This document shows, in pieces, positions 5,544 to 5,655 of a stretch of DNA of 5,655 bases (the first letter of the stretch is position 1; each line of letters begins with the position of its first letter). This DNA comes from JADGHQ01 sp045805385 (GTDB taxonomy: Bacteria > Actinomycetota > Thermoleophilia > Solirubrobacterales > Thermoleophilaceae). The stretch is taken from the NCBI GenBank assembly GCA_045805385.1, contig JBJMLG010000162.1:1-5655 (forward strand), read 5' to 3'. The notes under the pieces are model-generated. The model worked only from the letters and a program-made list of their open reading frames with translations, had not been told where the DNA came from and searched no databases. A program made the position numbers and the translations under genes.

Positions 5544-5655
5544 CTACTCGATCAGGCCCGCGCGGATGCCGATCGCCACGGCCTGCGTGCGTGTGCCCGC
5601 GCCGAGCTTCGACAAGATGCGCTTCGTGTGCGTGCGCACTGTCTCCGTGGAGAGC
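5544..5655 (-). CDS. LuxR/NarL-type regulator, C-terminal HTH (partial)
   Basis: Only the last 36 codons lie in the window; the gene continues past the right edge. The translated end contains LSTETVRTHTKRILSKLG (1-18 of the fragment) followed by RTQAVAIGIRAGLIE. This is the recognition helix and final helix of the LuxR/GerE DNA-binding domain, with the typical V-x-x-H-x-x-x-I-x-x-K-L spacing and the usual ending just after the domain. Many such proteins are response regulators with an N-terminal receiver, but that part is not visible, so the input signal is unknown. It ends 32 bases from the cyclase stop, in convergent orientation. CCGCGACGCGG at 5512-5522 in that gap could form only a tiny hairpin and is not called a terminator. 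Confidence 0.85.
   Translation of the reverse strand, partial: LSTETVRTHTKRILSKLGAGTRTQAVAIGIRAGLIE

Overview
The window is high-GC bacterial DNA with strong G/C preference at third codon positions. Actinobacterial-type GlpX and MoeA, GTG starts and two diguanylate-cyclase-like proteins suggest a high-GC actinobacterium, possibly of the Thermoleophilia/Solirubrobacterales. The taxonomic placement is inference from style, not a search result. It reads as ordinary chromosome: no IS, phage, CRISPR, tRNA or rRNA gene is visible.

Layout. Positions 1-121 look like a divergent control region. On the minus strand there is a good promoter (48-76), a Shine-Dalgarno (20-27) and an ATG at 10 that would start a gene leaving the window. 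A four-helix membrane protein (122-604, +) is followed after 6 bases by glpX, class II fructose-1,6-bisphosphatase (611-1636, +). glpX converges with a minus-strand cluster, and the junction is a 125-bp imperfect palindrome (1632-1756) that supplies the TGA stop codon of both converging genes. The minus-strand cluster, in transcription order, is a small protein with a degenerate GGDEF-like domain (4328-3732), moeA for molybdenum cofactor synthesis (3700-2516) and a conserved-looking protein of unknown function (2486-1752). The gaps are about 30 bases, so an operon is likely.

A divergent region (4329-4494) separates this cluster from an intact diguanylate cyclase (4495-5511, +). It has the complete GGDEF active site, an intact RxxD inhibitory site and an alpha-helical N-terminal region. 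It converges with the last 36 codons of a LuxR/NarL-type regulator (5544-5655, -) cut by the window edge.

How the genes relate. glpX is housekeeping gluconeogenesis and moeA is cofactor synthesis. The two GGDEF-type proteins on either side of 4329-4494 look like diverged relatives, one apparently catalytic and one not. They may act together in c-di-GMP signalling, but that is inference. I see no wholly new system. The points most worth a second look are the stop-codon-carrying palindrome and the degenerate/active GGDEF pair. There is no gene-free stretch longer than about 170 bases.
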